A stretch of 64,000 nucleotides of DNA, taken from positions 62,001-126,000 of the forward strand of contig NOWV01000111.1 of the NCBI GenBank assembly GCA_003344405.1, written 5' to 3'. A model generated the notes under the pieces. The model was given only the letters and a program-made list of their open reading frames with translations, ran no database searches and had not been told where the DNA came from. Positions 54,344 to 64,000 of this stretch are shown piece by piece. The stretch comes from Trichoplax sp. H2 (Eukaryota; Placozoa; Uniplacotomia; Trichoplacea). The position numbers and the translations under genes are program-made. How positions within the stretch are numbered: the first letter of the stretch is position 1; each line of letters begins with the position of its first letter.

Positions 54344-57300
54344 TCAGATTGAAAATTTTGCAATTGTACTTAATAATCCACTCAAGTTTGATCTCATACT
54401 ATCACAATTATTTTGTGATGCGGTAGCAACTTGCATTGGGAGCACTTGCTGCATTTGCACTGTTGGTTGATTTATACCATCTAAATCCCGGTAATTATTG
54501 CATACATCTGTAAGTCTATAATTTGGTGATACCGGTACCACAGTGTCTTGATTACTTGCCACTATCTGAACGGGAGTGTACATGTTGTGACCAACATGGG
54601 CTGGAGCATCGATTGGGTAAGCTGAAATGATAGAGCCATGGTGTTGGGAGAAAGGTGAATAATATGGAGACGAGGGATACTGTCCACTCCCCGGAAAGTT
54701 TGAATTTACTTTGACAGGAGTTTGAATACCACTCATGTACGATTGCTGACTACCATTAAGATTGTCGCAGTTGACTTGTTGAGTAGATTGTGTGATTTGC
54801 TCTTTAGAATCAGCATGTGTTGTAGATAGTAATGATGGCTTTCCAGTCATCATATAAAATAATTCAATGGCATACTTTTTCATAGACCCAACCCTAAGTT
54901 AGCCAATCATTGAAATCATCATGTTAGAAAATGATGCGTATGTTCATCCAGTCTAAAATACTACTGAATATCCCAGGAAAACACTATAAGAAGGCTATCT
55001 ATCATTACGTTGTATACCTATTGTGAATATTATGTTGAATCAACCAAGGCTTGAAATAGGCATAAAATCGTAAAACGATTATTATCTTGATGGCATTTCG
55101 CAGCCTATAAAGGAGGAAAGAAAAGTCAATAAAGAAAACTTACAAATATCAAAACTTAATCACGTAAACTAATATAATAAAGATTCATCAAAAAATGCTC
55201 GTCTACCATATCCTTGTTTTCCTTGCATTGATAACAGACAGGGCAACATTTAGGGGAAAGTCGACAAAAAAGGAATTAACTAAGAAAATTGCGGATGCCG
55301 TCAAACTATAAAGACAATAATTACCGTAAATTTAGTGATAACAGTTCAATATTTCTGCAAGGATGGCGATAGCCGCAATAAAGTTAGTATACTCGTATTT
55401 AGCACAAACCTTCCATCTACCATGAAATCCTGTCGTATTTTTTTCTGTAATAATTCCTATTAACAAGTATAATATAGTAACGCGGTTCATCAAAATAAAT
55501 AAGCAAACTAAACTAATTTGTTACCTTTTCTAATTTTTGTTGCTTTGCAACCAGGATTTTATGTTCATGTAGTTCCTTCTGTATCTATAGTGCAAACATT
55601 ACAATATGGTCAGTAAGAAATTCTAGTCACTGATCAATATCAATGCTAATATACTCGTATAGGGTGATAGTACCTTATTTACAGTATTCTTTAAGGTTTG
55701 TTCTTGAGCAGCAATTGCTTGCCTCATCTCTTGAGATACTTTGTCATGATTTTGAACCTCGCAGTCAATTCTATTGATATCTTGATTTATGTGTGCTAGG
55801 AAATTACATCAAAGAATTGATATCGATCCTAATGTCGCTGATACTGTGAAATCTATTTCTATTTAGGGCTTACATATAGAGCTAGCTTGTTGTGAAATTT
55901 TTGATTGCATTGTGGACAAGGCTTTATAACCTTGACGTAGCGATTCCTACTCATAAGAAAGGAATGGAGAGTGATTCGACTGGTGCTAACAATAATTATA
56001 GTGTCAAAATTTATATTGATATTTTTACTATATTGATTAATACCTCAACGTTTTGATTCTTGGATAAGTTTGCTAAATTCACCAGATAATTTAGTCGTGA
56101 CAAAGTTGCGGTTGCCTACGACATTATAGAATGGTATAGCTAATTCAAGAAGACTCTTGTATTTTCTAGTAAAAATGAATTTTAATGAATAATAAATTTG
56201 TTGTGCAAACCTTGTTAACCTCATCCTGATAGTTGAGGGTTGATGAAGAATCGTTAATTCTGGCAATTTGTCCCTCATTATCAATAGCTTTTTGACTATC
56301 ATCGGCATCTGATATGAGAAATTGAAAGAATTTGTCAACGGTATCAAATATTTAAATGCAATGTAGCAAGACAATTTCTAAGGATTTGCAATCACCAACG
56401 CGAAACGATATAAAGCATATCAACATACAAAACAACTTTACTGTGAACTGAATTGAAATATTAGTCAGTTTTTACATTTTCTATAGAGATAAGAATGGCA
56501 GTTTGATATCTGATAATTTATATATTTATAACTTCATTTTAATCTACAGTAGTATAAGAAATCTGTCCTACAACATCATCAATGTATTACATGGACTTGA
56601 TGTGAGTCTTTCTCTGTTTAGAACGACATTCAACTTTACACAGCCTATTGCTGGACGACTGAGAGTACTCGCTATTCATTTACAGTAGTATTAATTAGTG
56701 CTTTGAACGATTGTGAAAGTGACTAGAAAGTGCACCGCTTAGGTATTTACAATATTGTAGATGAAAGGAAACAAGAAATTGATAGTTTATCTTATATTTT
56801 CCGAGTCAACAGCGCTGTCGTTGATTAGTAGATATGGATAGCTGATTGAATTTAAAATACTACAGTATATTACCTTTATCGCGATCCTGTAGAAGATATT
56901 TTAATTTATCCGATGCGATTTTTCCTTGTTGTAATAAAGTTTGTAGTATGTTTGCTGAGGTTTCAGGGATTCTAGTATCGGAGTAGTCTGTTTCCCCCAT
57001 GATCACATCATTATCTATTTCCATCAGGTCGGTTTCTATTACAAGCCATTATAAAATAAAGATTACATCATGTAAAACGAGTAAAATGGAAATTAAGTAA
57101 TTCATTTATTAACTCTTCATTCCCGAAAAGAAGTTGAAACAGAAAGATTGATGCATTGCAGTTAGAAGTGCATATAGAGATGATTTTTTATTTCCGTGAA
57201 AGTGGACAATGTCCTTCGTGCTCTGACATTATGCATCTACAGTACACTAGAGTACAGTATATTCATCTATCGTATGATATAACCATAAGCCATTTTAAGA

Positions 57301-57381
57301 TTTAGATGATATCGTAAAACGCTAGTCACCTTGTTTATCCATCATGATTGGATGATGATAATTATACGCATTATTTGCCAT
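54344..57381 (-). CDS. Unrecognised coiled-coil protein with Pro/Gln-rich tail
   Basis: Nine exons on the minus strand (5' to 3'): 57381-57330, 57035-56874, 56308-56211, 56115-56044, 55946-55874, 55795-55674, 55584-55525, 55456-55410, 54893-54344. Phases agree throughout and the model gives 411 aa. I do not recognise the family. Residues 1-55 are acidic and low in order, with a short helix (ANILQTLLQQGKIASDKLKY). About 70-228 is a long heptad-rich coil of Gln, Glu, Lys, Asn and Ile/Leu (for example RQAIAAQEQTLKNTVNKIQ). Residues 233-411 form a tail opening with MKKYAIELFYMMTGKP, then rich in Ser, Tyr, Pro and Gln (QYPSSPYYSPFSQHH). No signal peptide or membrane span is seen. A structural or adaptor role is a guess. 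Exon 1 has a weaker donor (GTGACT); if it is wrong, translation could start at the in-frame ATG in exon 2 (about 57024). Confidence 0.75.
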
Positions 57382-57736
57382 CTTTTACTTTATTATTATG
57401 AATGAAAATATCACTCCGTTTACAAATTACACAGTCCAAGCGTTAATAACATGTCGGAAGCTGCAATCTTCGCCTTTTGCTTTCAACAAATTCCTGCAGC
57501 CGTCCGTTCTGATACTGCGTTATACAGTAAGTGAACGTACTGTGCTGAATCATATGGCATTGTACGGTACTGTACCAAGCGTAACACTCACTGTCCATAC
57601 TCATGAAAGCCTAGTCATTTTCCCAAACATCCTTGCCCAATCATGCTCCTAGTGTATGCATCACGTGACAGCCACAGCCTCGTAGTGGACGTGGCCATGA
57701 CGTAGCATCACCTGACACTGGATCGCTAGACCTGAC

Positions 57737-57940
57737 AGTACAGTGCAGTACAGTACATTACAGTACGATATACAGTACTGTAGTTTACTGTGCAACGTAC
57801 TGTACTCTACACTGTACAGTGTACAGTACAGTACAGTACAGTACAGCGTCTTTTTGGTAAGGGTAGACAGTACAGTACAGTACTGTACAGTAGAGCACAG
57901 TACCTTGCAGTACTGTACAGTACAGTACAACGGTCGTACC
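57737..57940. repeat. ACAGT/ACTGT pentanucleotide repeats, inverted arrangement
   Basis: Runs of (ACAGT)n, for example 57815-57845, switch to (ACTGT) and back within a few units (CAGTACTGTACAG), so neighbouring tracts are self-complementary. Units share the palindrome GTAC. The same motif recurs at 58112-58190, 58340-58375, 58550-58610 and 58785-58870. Confidence 0.9.
57755..57865 (+). repeat. Duplicated module, copy 1
   Basis: Starts ACATTACAGTACGATATAC and ends GCGTCTTTTTGGTAAGGGTA. Copy 2 at 58132-58205 has the same ends and the TGTAGTTTACTGTGCAACGT core. The copies differ mainly in the number of ACAGT units (111 versus 74 bp). Confidence 0.9.
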
Positions 57941-58131
57941 TTCTTCTGTAATTATTTCAAATCAGGAGGATATTTACTGAATTATAGTTTTAAAAGTGGA
58001 TAGATCGCTCCTTCATCTATCTGTATGTATAGAATTTAAGGCAAATTTTGCAACTTTACTACAATTTATTTTGCCTAATAGCACTCTAAAGAGAACTGGC
58101 TCACACCGTATACTGTACTGTACTGTACTGT

Positions 58132-58205
58132 ACATTACAGTACGATATACTGTAGTTTACTGTGCAACGTACTGTACACTGTACAGCGTCTTTTTGGTAA
58201 GGGTA
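58132..58205 (+). repeat. Duplicated module, copy 2
   Basis: Shorter copy of 57755-57865, same orientation, about 380 bp downstream. It is nearly identical outside the ACAGT tract, so the duplication is recent. Confidence 0.9.
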
Positions 58206-58360
58206 TGGTCATAACAGCTATTACCATGAAAAATGACAAGCTTTACTTTATACGATTACAACAAAAATGTGTGGAAAATCATTGGAAAATATCCTGATAT
58301 TACACCTAGAATCTCAAATGACTTTCCACACACTCTGTACAGCTCAGTACTGTAGTACTG

Positions 58361-58520
58361 TGCGGTACTACAGTAGTAGTCACTGGACCGTGCCCAAGCC
58401 TAACTAGTACTGGACGCCATGAACTGCAAAACAAAATCTTGGCTGATTCGCCATTTTAGCAAGATACTGTTGATTCAGCAGCATTCTGCTTCTTCTGGTG
58501 AATTCCACTGTTGGTTCTTA
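58361..58520 (+). repeat. Recent ~160-bp direct repeat, copy 1
   Basis: Contains CACTGGACCGTGCCCAAGCC, CATGAACTGCAAAACAAAAT, TTGGCTGATTCGCCATTTTA and ATTCTGCTTCTTCTGGTGAA. Repeated almost exactly at 58595-58760. Both copies are preceded by ACAGT-type sequence. Confidence 0.93.
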
Positions 58521-58594
58521 CGCTCTTACTTGGTAATGTGACTACAAGTACCGTACAGTACCTTGTAGTATACAGTACAGTACTGTAATACGGT

Positions 58595-58760
58595 ACGGTA
58601 CTACAGTAGTAGTCACTGGACCGTGCCCATGCCTAACTACTTAACTAGTGCTGGATGCCATGAACTGCAAAACAAAATCTTGGCTGATTCGCCATTTTAG
58701 CAAGATACTGTTGATTCAGCATTCTGCTTCTTCTGGTGAATTCCATTGTTAGTTCTGACT
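58595..58760 (+). repeat. Recent ~160-bp direct repeat, copy 2
   Basis: Same content as 58361-58520, with a small insertion (TTAACTA region), a 3-bp deletion and a few substitutions. The offset is about 235 bp. Confidence 0.93.
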
Positions 58761-59199
58761 TCTGACACTCGGACTTTGTCATTACAGTCTACTGTACTGT
58801 AAGTCTACTGTACAGTCCAGTCCAGTACTGTACTGTACTTTGCAAAACTACTGTACAGCGACGGTACTGTACACCGCAAAGAGTACGTGACAGTCAGGCG
58901 CACCAACCTCACGTAGTCATGAGGGAAGTCACACCTAAATCACACCGGGTCTCTCATGTCCTCTATACTGCAGTATATGAAATATCCAGCAAGGGGGTAG
59001 ACTGAAGCACGTACGCTAGGCGCGGTTGCCATCAACAATACCTACGGTACGGTCGGTACCAATGAAATTGCATCAACAGCGTCGGCCCACTGAAACCATG
59101 GTAAAGCGATGACGACATATTACATGAGCATGTCCGGCCTTCTTGCATCAACATCAGCAAATGATTGAAATGAATTGCTAAGTCATCGCTATAAATATT

Positions 59200-59433
59200 C
59201 AATATCTGATCCGTTGATGTTGATTGAGTTGAAGTTGAGCTGGTTGAAGGAGCCAATCAAGTTGTATTGAAGAAGAAGAAGAAGATTGTTGCAAGGACGT
59301 TATTCGGTAGTTGGTGATTGCTCATTCGTTTAAACCATTCATTCACTAGAATAACAACAAGCGGAGAAAAGAAAGAAAGAAAGAATTTTCAACAGGCAAT
59401 TTGTGAACAACACTCAAACTATCTACAGTAGCA
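59200..59433 (+). promoter_or_regulatory. Probable promoter / 5' UTR of STK40
   Basis: A CCAAT element (GAGCCAATCAAGTTG, about 59250) is followed by a (GAA)5 tract (about 59269-59284), then purine-rich leader sequence up to the ATG at 59434. No TATA box is obvious. Assigned from position and composition only. Confidence 0.4.
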
Positions 59434-62304
59434 ATGGATAACAGTCATCGTAAACAAGCTAATGTCACCAGGCCTAAATGTAATGCGAAAATTAAACGAG
59501 CTGGACCTTATTTATTAGGACCTCGTGTTGGTAATTCACCTGTACGTAGTATTGTTCAATGTTTAGCCAAGTTAGAAGGGACTGATCAATTTTATACTAT
59601 GAAAATATTAACATTGAAAGATCTCACTGAAGAGAAACAAGACGATATCCAGGGTAAAATGTTAATGCATACCGAGTTTTCCTTGTTGTCATTACTTCAA
59701 GGTGAACCTGGAGTTGTTCAAATGCATCGTTTCTTTCAAGATGAAGTTTATGAACAGCCTACAGTACCTTCATCGCCACCACCGCCATCGCCAGCCAACG
59801 ATCGAAAACACGATAATGTCAAACAACTTCCAAAACGTAAACGTTTATGCATGGCTTTAGACTGTTTATATCCACACGATTACAATCATAGTTCCGGCGA
59901 TTTAATCAACTGTCAGCACTATGTTATAAGAGAGAAGAGACTATCGGAAATGGAAGCAATCATGATATTTACCGACATCATGAAAGTGGTTGAAAATTTA
60001 CACAAGGTACGGTAACATCATAAAAATGCAAATCTTTTCAATCAGTCAATGGTATTCGAATATTCATCCGAGGATTGAATTTAGTTCAAATGGATTCCTT
60101 CTATCCGCAATGTTGGACTCTCTTTACTGACTTAATATCCTATCAGCTATTACTATAAAGCTTATTTTTTGATTCAATAATAGCGTACATGTACAATAGT
60201 GTTAGAAAATTCTTGTTGTCCATACTACTCCTTTTGTTATTATTTTCTCCTATCTTATGTTCAAATTTTGTATTGGCAGAAAAACATCGTTCACCGTGAC
60301 TTAAAACTAGGCAATATGGTCTTAAATAAAAGGTATGATTAAAGTTTTCCTCAATTTTAATTTATTTTATACAGCGATCAAGAAATACATGTACGCCATT
60401 AAACTCATCCCTGCAATAATACATACATTCCGTATTTCATATTAGTTGTAGTATAGTATTAAATTGACAGACGCCAAGCTTCACGGCTTTCTTCACCAAA
60501 GACGTAAATAAATGAGCAGAATTTACTAAAATCACCTAGTCAGCAAAATGCTTGCCTATCATTTCTATTGATGTATACTCAGCATGATGGAAGTAAATTG
60601 ATATCGTGCAATTAATGACGTAACAAATTAGCAGAATTTACTAAAATCGCCTAATCAGCAAAATACTTGCCTATCATTTCTACTTATGTAACTTAATTAA
60701 TAATGATATACTCAGCATGATGGAAGTAAATTGATATCGTGCAATATATTGCAAGTGCTATTGACCTCAGTTTATAGGTACGTATGCTTAATTAATATGA
60801 GTGCAATGCGTATCTACACACACTACCATGAAGTGCTTGCTGATTGATCAATATCCGCTCTGTAATAAAGTATCAACTCGTGCACAATTTGTAACAAACA
60901 CCTATATCATTATACTATCCATCTTCATAATGTACATTTATTTCTACATTGCCGAAATTATAACTATCATTACGTTGGCTTCGCTTAATATCTTCAAGAA
61001 ATAACAATCCATAATAATATATTTGGTTAGAACTAGACGTGTTACAATTACCAACTTTTGCCTTGGCAAACATTTATTAAGTGATGATGAATTATTGACG
61101 GATCAGCGAGGCAGTCCAGCATACATCAGCCCAGATGTTTTAAGTGGTAAGTACTTTATGGTACTAAAAGTAGTCGAGGTTGATCACTAAGTTTAGAAAC
61201 TTAGGATACTTTATATTATTAAAGTATTAATGTGCTACGTACAAATAAATTAATACCTGATTGATTCTCATTCATATTCAGCACAAAATCAAAGTATGTT
61301 TTAATTTGCTACACTCGTATAACTGCAACAATTCTAGGTACCCCTTATGCTGGTAAAGCTAGCGATATTTGGGCTCTTGGTGTCGTTCTCTTTACCATGC
61401 TGTACGGTCAATTTCCATTTTATGATAATATGCCTCACGAACTCTTCAGAAAAATTAAAGCTGCGGAGTACCTGCTACCTGAGTAAGCCAGTATTAGACT
61501 TAACGGCTCTACCAATTAATCTATGCTTTAAATCAAATTTTCTTTTAGTAAAATAACTAGATAAATTAGCAATTTTATTAATTACCAAACTAGGCATAAA
61601 CTGTTGTGACAAAATGAAATACCACAACAGGATATAATCCTCCTGTGACGTACAGTAATGTTATTTTGACTTGACAATTAACGGATTTTGCTTCTCGTAT
61701 ACTTTCTTTAGTGACCATAGAGTTTCTCCTGCCGTAAAATGTATTATTAAGAAAATCTTAGTCTTGAACCCTAAGAAGAGGCCCACTGCATCTGACCTAC
61801 TTCGACATTCCTATAGTTTACTATATACCTGGTAAATTTTCGATATCAGTTCGTCCTTACGATAATATTATCTAAAAACTATTATTATTACTGCATTTAA
61901 AAGGGTTATTATAATAAAAAAATCTGTTTATTCGACTGCTAATAGTTTACATCTCGACAATTTCGAAAAAAAACAGGTTTATTCCGAAGAGTATTGATGA
62001 AAATGATCAGTGCGTACCGGAAATGCCCAGCGATGACATGACTAATACTATGGACAAAGTAACACAAAAAGATGAGAAAGATTTAAGGAAGCAATGCCTA
62101 CAATACTTTGATAATTCATTCTATGGCAAGAAAACACAATTTTTAAATATGCAATTATTAACAAGGAAAAGGAAAGCAGCGTCCATACCAGTACAAAGTA
62201 TACACGAAGACGCCCGGCCGTTAACACCTGTAGAAACTGAACTTATGTCGAGAAGAGGATATCTTCAACCTTTTTCACCTTATTTATCAAATAATCTGAA
62301 CTAA
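59434..62304 (+). CDS. STK40: STK40 (SgK495) pseudokinase
   Basis: Exons 59434-60006, 60280-60332, 61031-61146, 61338-61482, 61712-61831, 61977-62304; 444 aa (human is about 435). Seen: RAGPYLLGPRVGNSPV at the N-lobe start in place of a glycine loop, Lys57 (MKILTL), DLINCQHYVI and REKRLSE typical of STK40, HRDLKLGN with Asp198, then TNFCLG where active kinases have DFG. Next come RGSPAYISPDVLSG, IWALGVVLFTMLYGQFPFYD and LFRKIKAAEY. The loss of the DFG Asp marks it as a pseudokinase, as in vertebrate STK40, a Tribbles relative that recruits the ubiquitin ligase COP1. Exon 6 encodes DQCVPE (346-351), close to a COP1-binding motif. The C-terminal HEDARPLTPVET stretch resembles the vertebrate end. 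A Pro-rich insert (SSPPPPSP) is local. All phases agree. Confidence 0.96.
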
Positions 62305-63381
62305 TCATAAGCAATGTAATTAGCTTACCAATAGAATCCAAAATTCTCAAAATGTTATATTTTTATTATCAAGACAGTTCATATACTGGAGAGATTAACC
62401 CGTATTACGTAATGTATTACTCAATTGGCACTGCATACGTTTATGATGTAATTTGTAATGAAACACGTCGCCTTTGTGTAGCTAGCGACGTACAATACTT
62501 GCTCCTTTTTTACTACGCGTATAAACATATCAGATAAGTTTCTAGGATCTCTTATCATAAGTTGCAACGTATTGTAAATCTAACAACCAAAATAGAGCCA
62601 ATGCATAATTTATTAATTCTACATTCAACAAAAGGATACACCAACCAATAGCGCGATGTGGTCTTTTTGAAAACTAAGGTAATGTTTTATAACCTACAAA
62701 GTGTTTTTCTATTGCATGACCATGATTTTCCACTTTCGAAATATCCCAGATATGACATAGCATCGTTTACATTCGCGTACATCGTGTCCTGGTATGTGAG
62801 TTCGTACGTACACTGACACTCAGTTATCTTAATGATCCTATTGAATTAGCACATTCAGTGCATGTAAATGTACGCGTATATATATTCTTACGTATTTATA
62901 CCATTTTATTTATTACTGTGTATTGTTTACAAAATTTAGAGCAAAATTTCGATCGTTTATACTATGTTGTTGATGCTATATTCGAAATGTCACGATTCTG
63001 CAACTGTATTGCAAATTGAAATAAAAATTACTTACTGTACCATGATTTTGTATTCATATAAGATTTTTTAGACAATGAAACTATCGTACTTCTTAATCTG
63101 CACGTTAACTGATATTACAAGAATAGACTCTAGACACAACAAGCTTTTAAAAATGCCACAATACCTCAGTGATGGATTACCTTTACAATTATTATCGCAA
63201 AGCGATAATAATTGCATATATACGTATAATTTATTCTTAGTATTTTGGCAATAAAGATTTATAGGGCGGCATGATATCTATCACAATACTATGTAAAAAC
63301 TTCATTATGTCTAAAAATTACAACCGATTAAGTACTAATTTAAGATGATATCAATAAATAATTATCCTAGACTTCGTTCGG
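62305..63381. other. Convergent intergenic region between STK40 and QRSL1
   Basis: AT-rich, presumably mostly 3' UTR. AATAAA on the + strand occurs near 63020 and at 63250-63255; on the - strand it is at 63235-63230, 147 nt past the QRSL1 stop. The open frame at 62.35-62.54 kb has no supporting features. Confidence 0.5.
63186..63214. repeat. Perfect 13-bp stem hairpin with 3-nt loop
   Basis: CAATTATTATCGC, loop AAA, then its exact reverse complement. For QRSL1 (- strand) it begins about 16 nt beyond the AATAAA, where cleavage is expected. It could be a structured 3' end, a mini-terminator or a small foldback element. Confidence 0.85.
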
Positions 63382-64000
63382 TTACGAGGAAATAAATCCT
63401 AACTCATTTTCGAGTATGCAACCTGCATCAAATAGTCTATTTTCTCGGAAAGATGGCGCCACCAATGACATAGATATTGGCAATCCTTTCTTTGCCGTCT
63501 TAGTCGGAATAACTAGAGACGGTATACCTAATTAGAGATAGATAAAATTATTATGGATTGTTGAAGGTGATCATAGAATGATCTAGTGCAAAGCAGTAAA
63601 ATTTACCTGCTAAATTCGCTCCTGCAAGATAGAAATCATGATGAAGACTCTCCACAATATTTTGCTCTTCATAAGGCCTAACAGCGTCAGCGACAGTTAA
63701 AACGGAAGGACTTAAAATCATGTCAATTCCATTGCCAAACGCATTCTTATAATCATTCAATATTAAACGGCGAACTTTTTGCGCTTGTTCCAAATAACGG
63801 CCACGGTTACTGAAAAATCGATATTAATTAATTAATATCAGCTAAAGTACGAAGTAGGTAGCATCTACACAAACAGCAACAAGTAGTTGAAAATATTTAC
63901 CTCCTTAAGGAAAAATAAGTGCCAGCAAGAATCCTTCTCCTAACCGCAGGGCCAAAACCTTCTTCGCGGCTTTGACCATAAACTTCGTCTGTAGTTTCAC
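63382..64000 (-). CDS. QRSL1: Mitochondrial glutamyl-tRNA(Gln) amidotransferase subunit A (GatA), C-terminal part
   Basis: Exons on the minus strand: beyond 64000-63901, 63809-63607, 63527-63382 (stop). GatA is the amidase subunit of the GatCAB complex, which converts Glu-tRNA(Gln) to Gln-tRNA(Gln) in mitochondria. Seen in order: TTDEVYGQSREEGFGPAVRR, RILAGTYFSL, LEQAQKVRRLILNDY, MILSPSVLTVADAV, DFYLAGANLAGIPSLVIPT and KGLPISMSLVAPSF. This is the standard C-terminal third of an amidase-signature GatA. Phases fit (2, then 1) and the introns are 91 and 79 nt. The Ser-Ser-Lys catalytic residues lie beyond the window, so activity cannot be judged. Confidence 0.92.

Larger units (their letters stand above)
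57382..59433. other. 2-kb divergent intergenic region with repeats
   Basis: Separates the head-to-head starts of the coiled-coil gene (-) and STK40 (+), so both promoters should lie here. Its centre (57.7-58.9 kb) is ACAGT/ACTGT repeat and duplicated modules; 57.39-57.72 and 58.9-59.2 kb are unique and less AT-rich. Open frames in the region come from the repeats. Confidence 0.6.

Noticed and set aside
57661-58214. Several 70-90-codon frames on both strands rich in Tyr, Cys, Thr, Val and Gln
   Set aside because: Direct translation of the ACAGT/ACTGT repeat, which has no stop codon in some frames.
59032-59256. Minus-strand 74-codon frame near STK40
   Set aside because: Overlaps the probable STK40 promoter and leader; no supporting splice or domain evidence.
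1-64000. tRNA, rRNA or spliceosomal RNA genes
   Set aside because: I looked for tRNA box A/B and cloverleaf patterns and rRNA-like GC-rich blocks and saw none. A covariance-model scan would be needed to exclude them.

Overview
The window is AT-rich animal DNA. Its genes have short exons, GT..AG introns with T-rich acceptors, and long gene-free stretches. I read it as an early-branching metazoan, most likely a placozoan (Trichoplax/Hoilungia type). This is an inference from gene content (an expanded set of soluble guanylyl cyclases, an animal-type STK40, a mitochondrial-type GatA) and from compact introns in the non-cyclase genes. It is not proven by a species marker. The exon models below were assembled by hand from frames, splice sites and intron phases. 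Each complete model adds up to a whole number of codons.

Bases 1-53,222 hold four soluble guanylyl cyclase (sGC, nitric-oxide receptor) genes in tandem, all on the + strand. Gene A (partial, 1-3993) has a beta-like regulatory half and an alpha-type catalytic half. Gene B (22112-26044) is alpha-type but keeps the heme-ligand histidine motif. Gene C (38520-42789) is a divergent beta-type with an altered purine site. Gene D (about 47083-53222) is a textbook beta1 whose heme-pocket residues fall at the same numbers as in human beta1 (H105, Y135/S137/R139, I145). All four share intron positions, including an exon of exactly 155 nt, so they arose by duplication of one ancestral gene. Catalysis in this family needs one alpha-type and one beta-type half-site, so the cluster could supply several alternative heterodimers. 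The alpha-then-beta order on one strand is also seen for human GUCY1A1-GUCY1B1.

Between the cyclases lie about 18 kb, 12.5 kb and 4.3 kb without a recognisable gene. The first and third stretches, and some introns, carry local arrays of diverged tandem repeats. Most units are 130-230 bp; some are about 300 bp and the 45-46 kb array has units up to about 420 bp. There is also a long imperfect inverted repeat at 6.0-6.7 / 9.96-10.64 kb.

The last 10 kb is gene-dense. A nine-exon coiled-coil gene of unknown function runs on the - strand (57381 to 54344). It stands head-to-head with STK40, a pseudokinase, on the + strand (59434-62304). The 2 kb between them is filled with ACAGT pentanucleotide repeats and recent duplications. 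STK40 converges on the C-terminal end of QRSL1/GatA (- strand, 63382 to beyond 64000), with a perfect 13-bp-stem hairpin in the 3' intergenic space.
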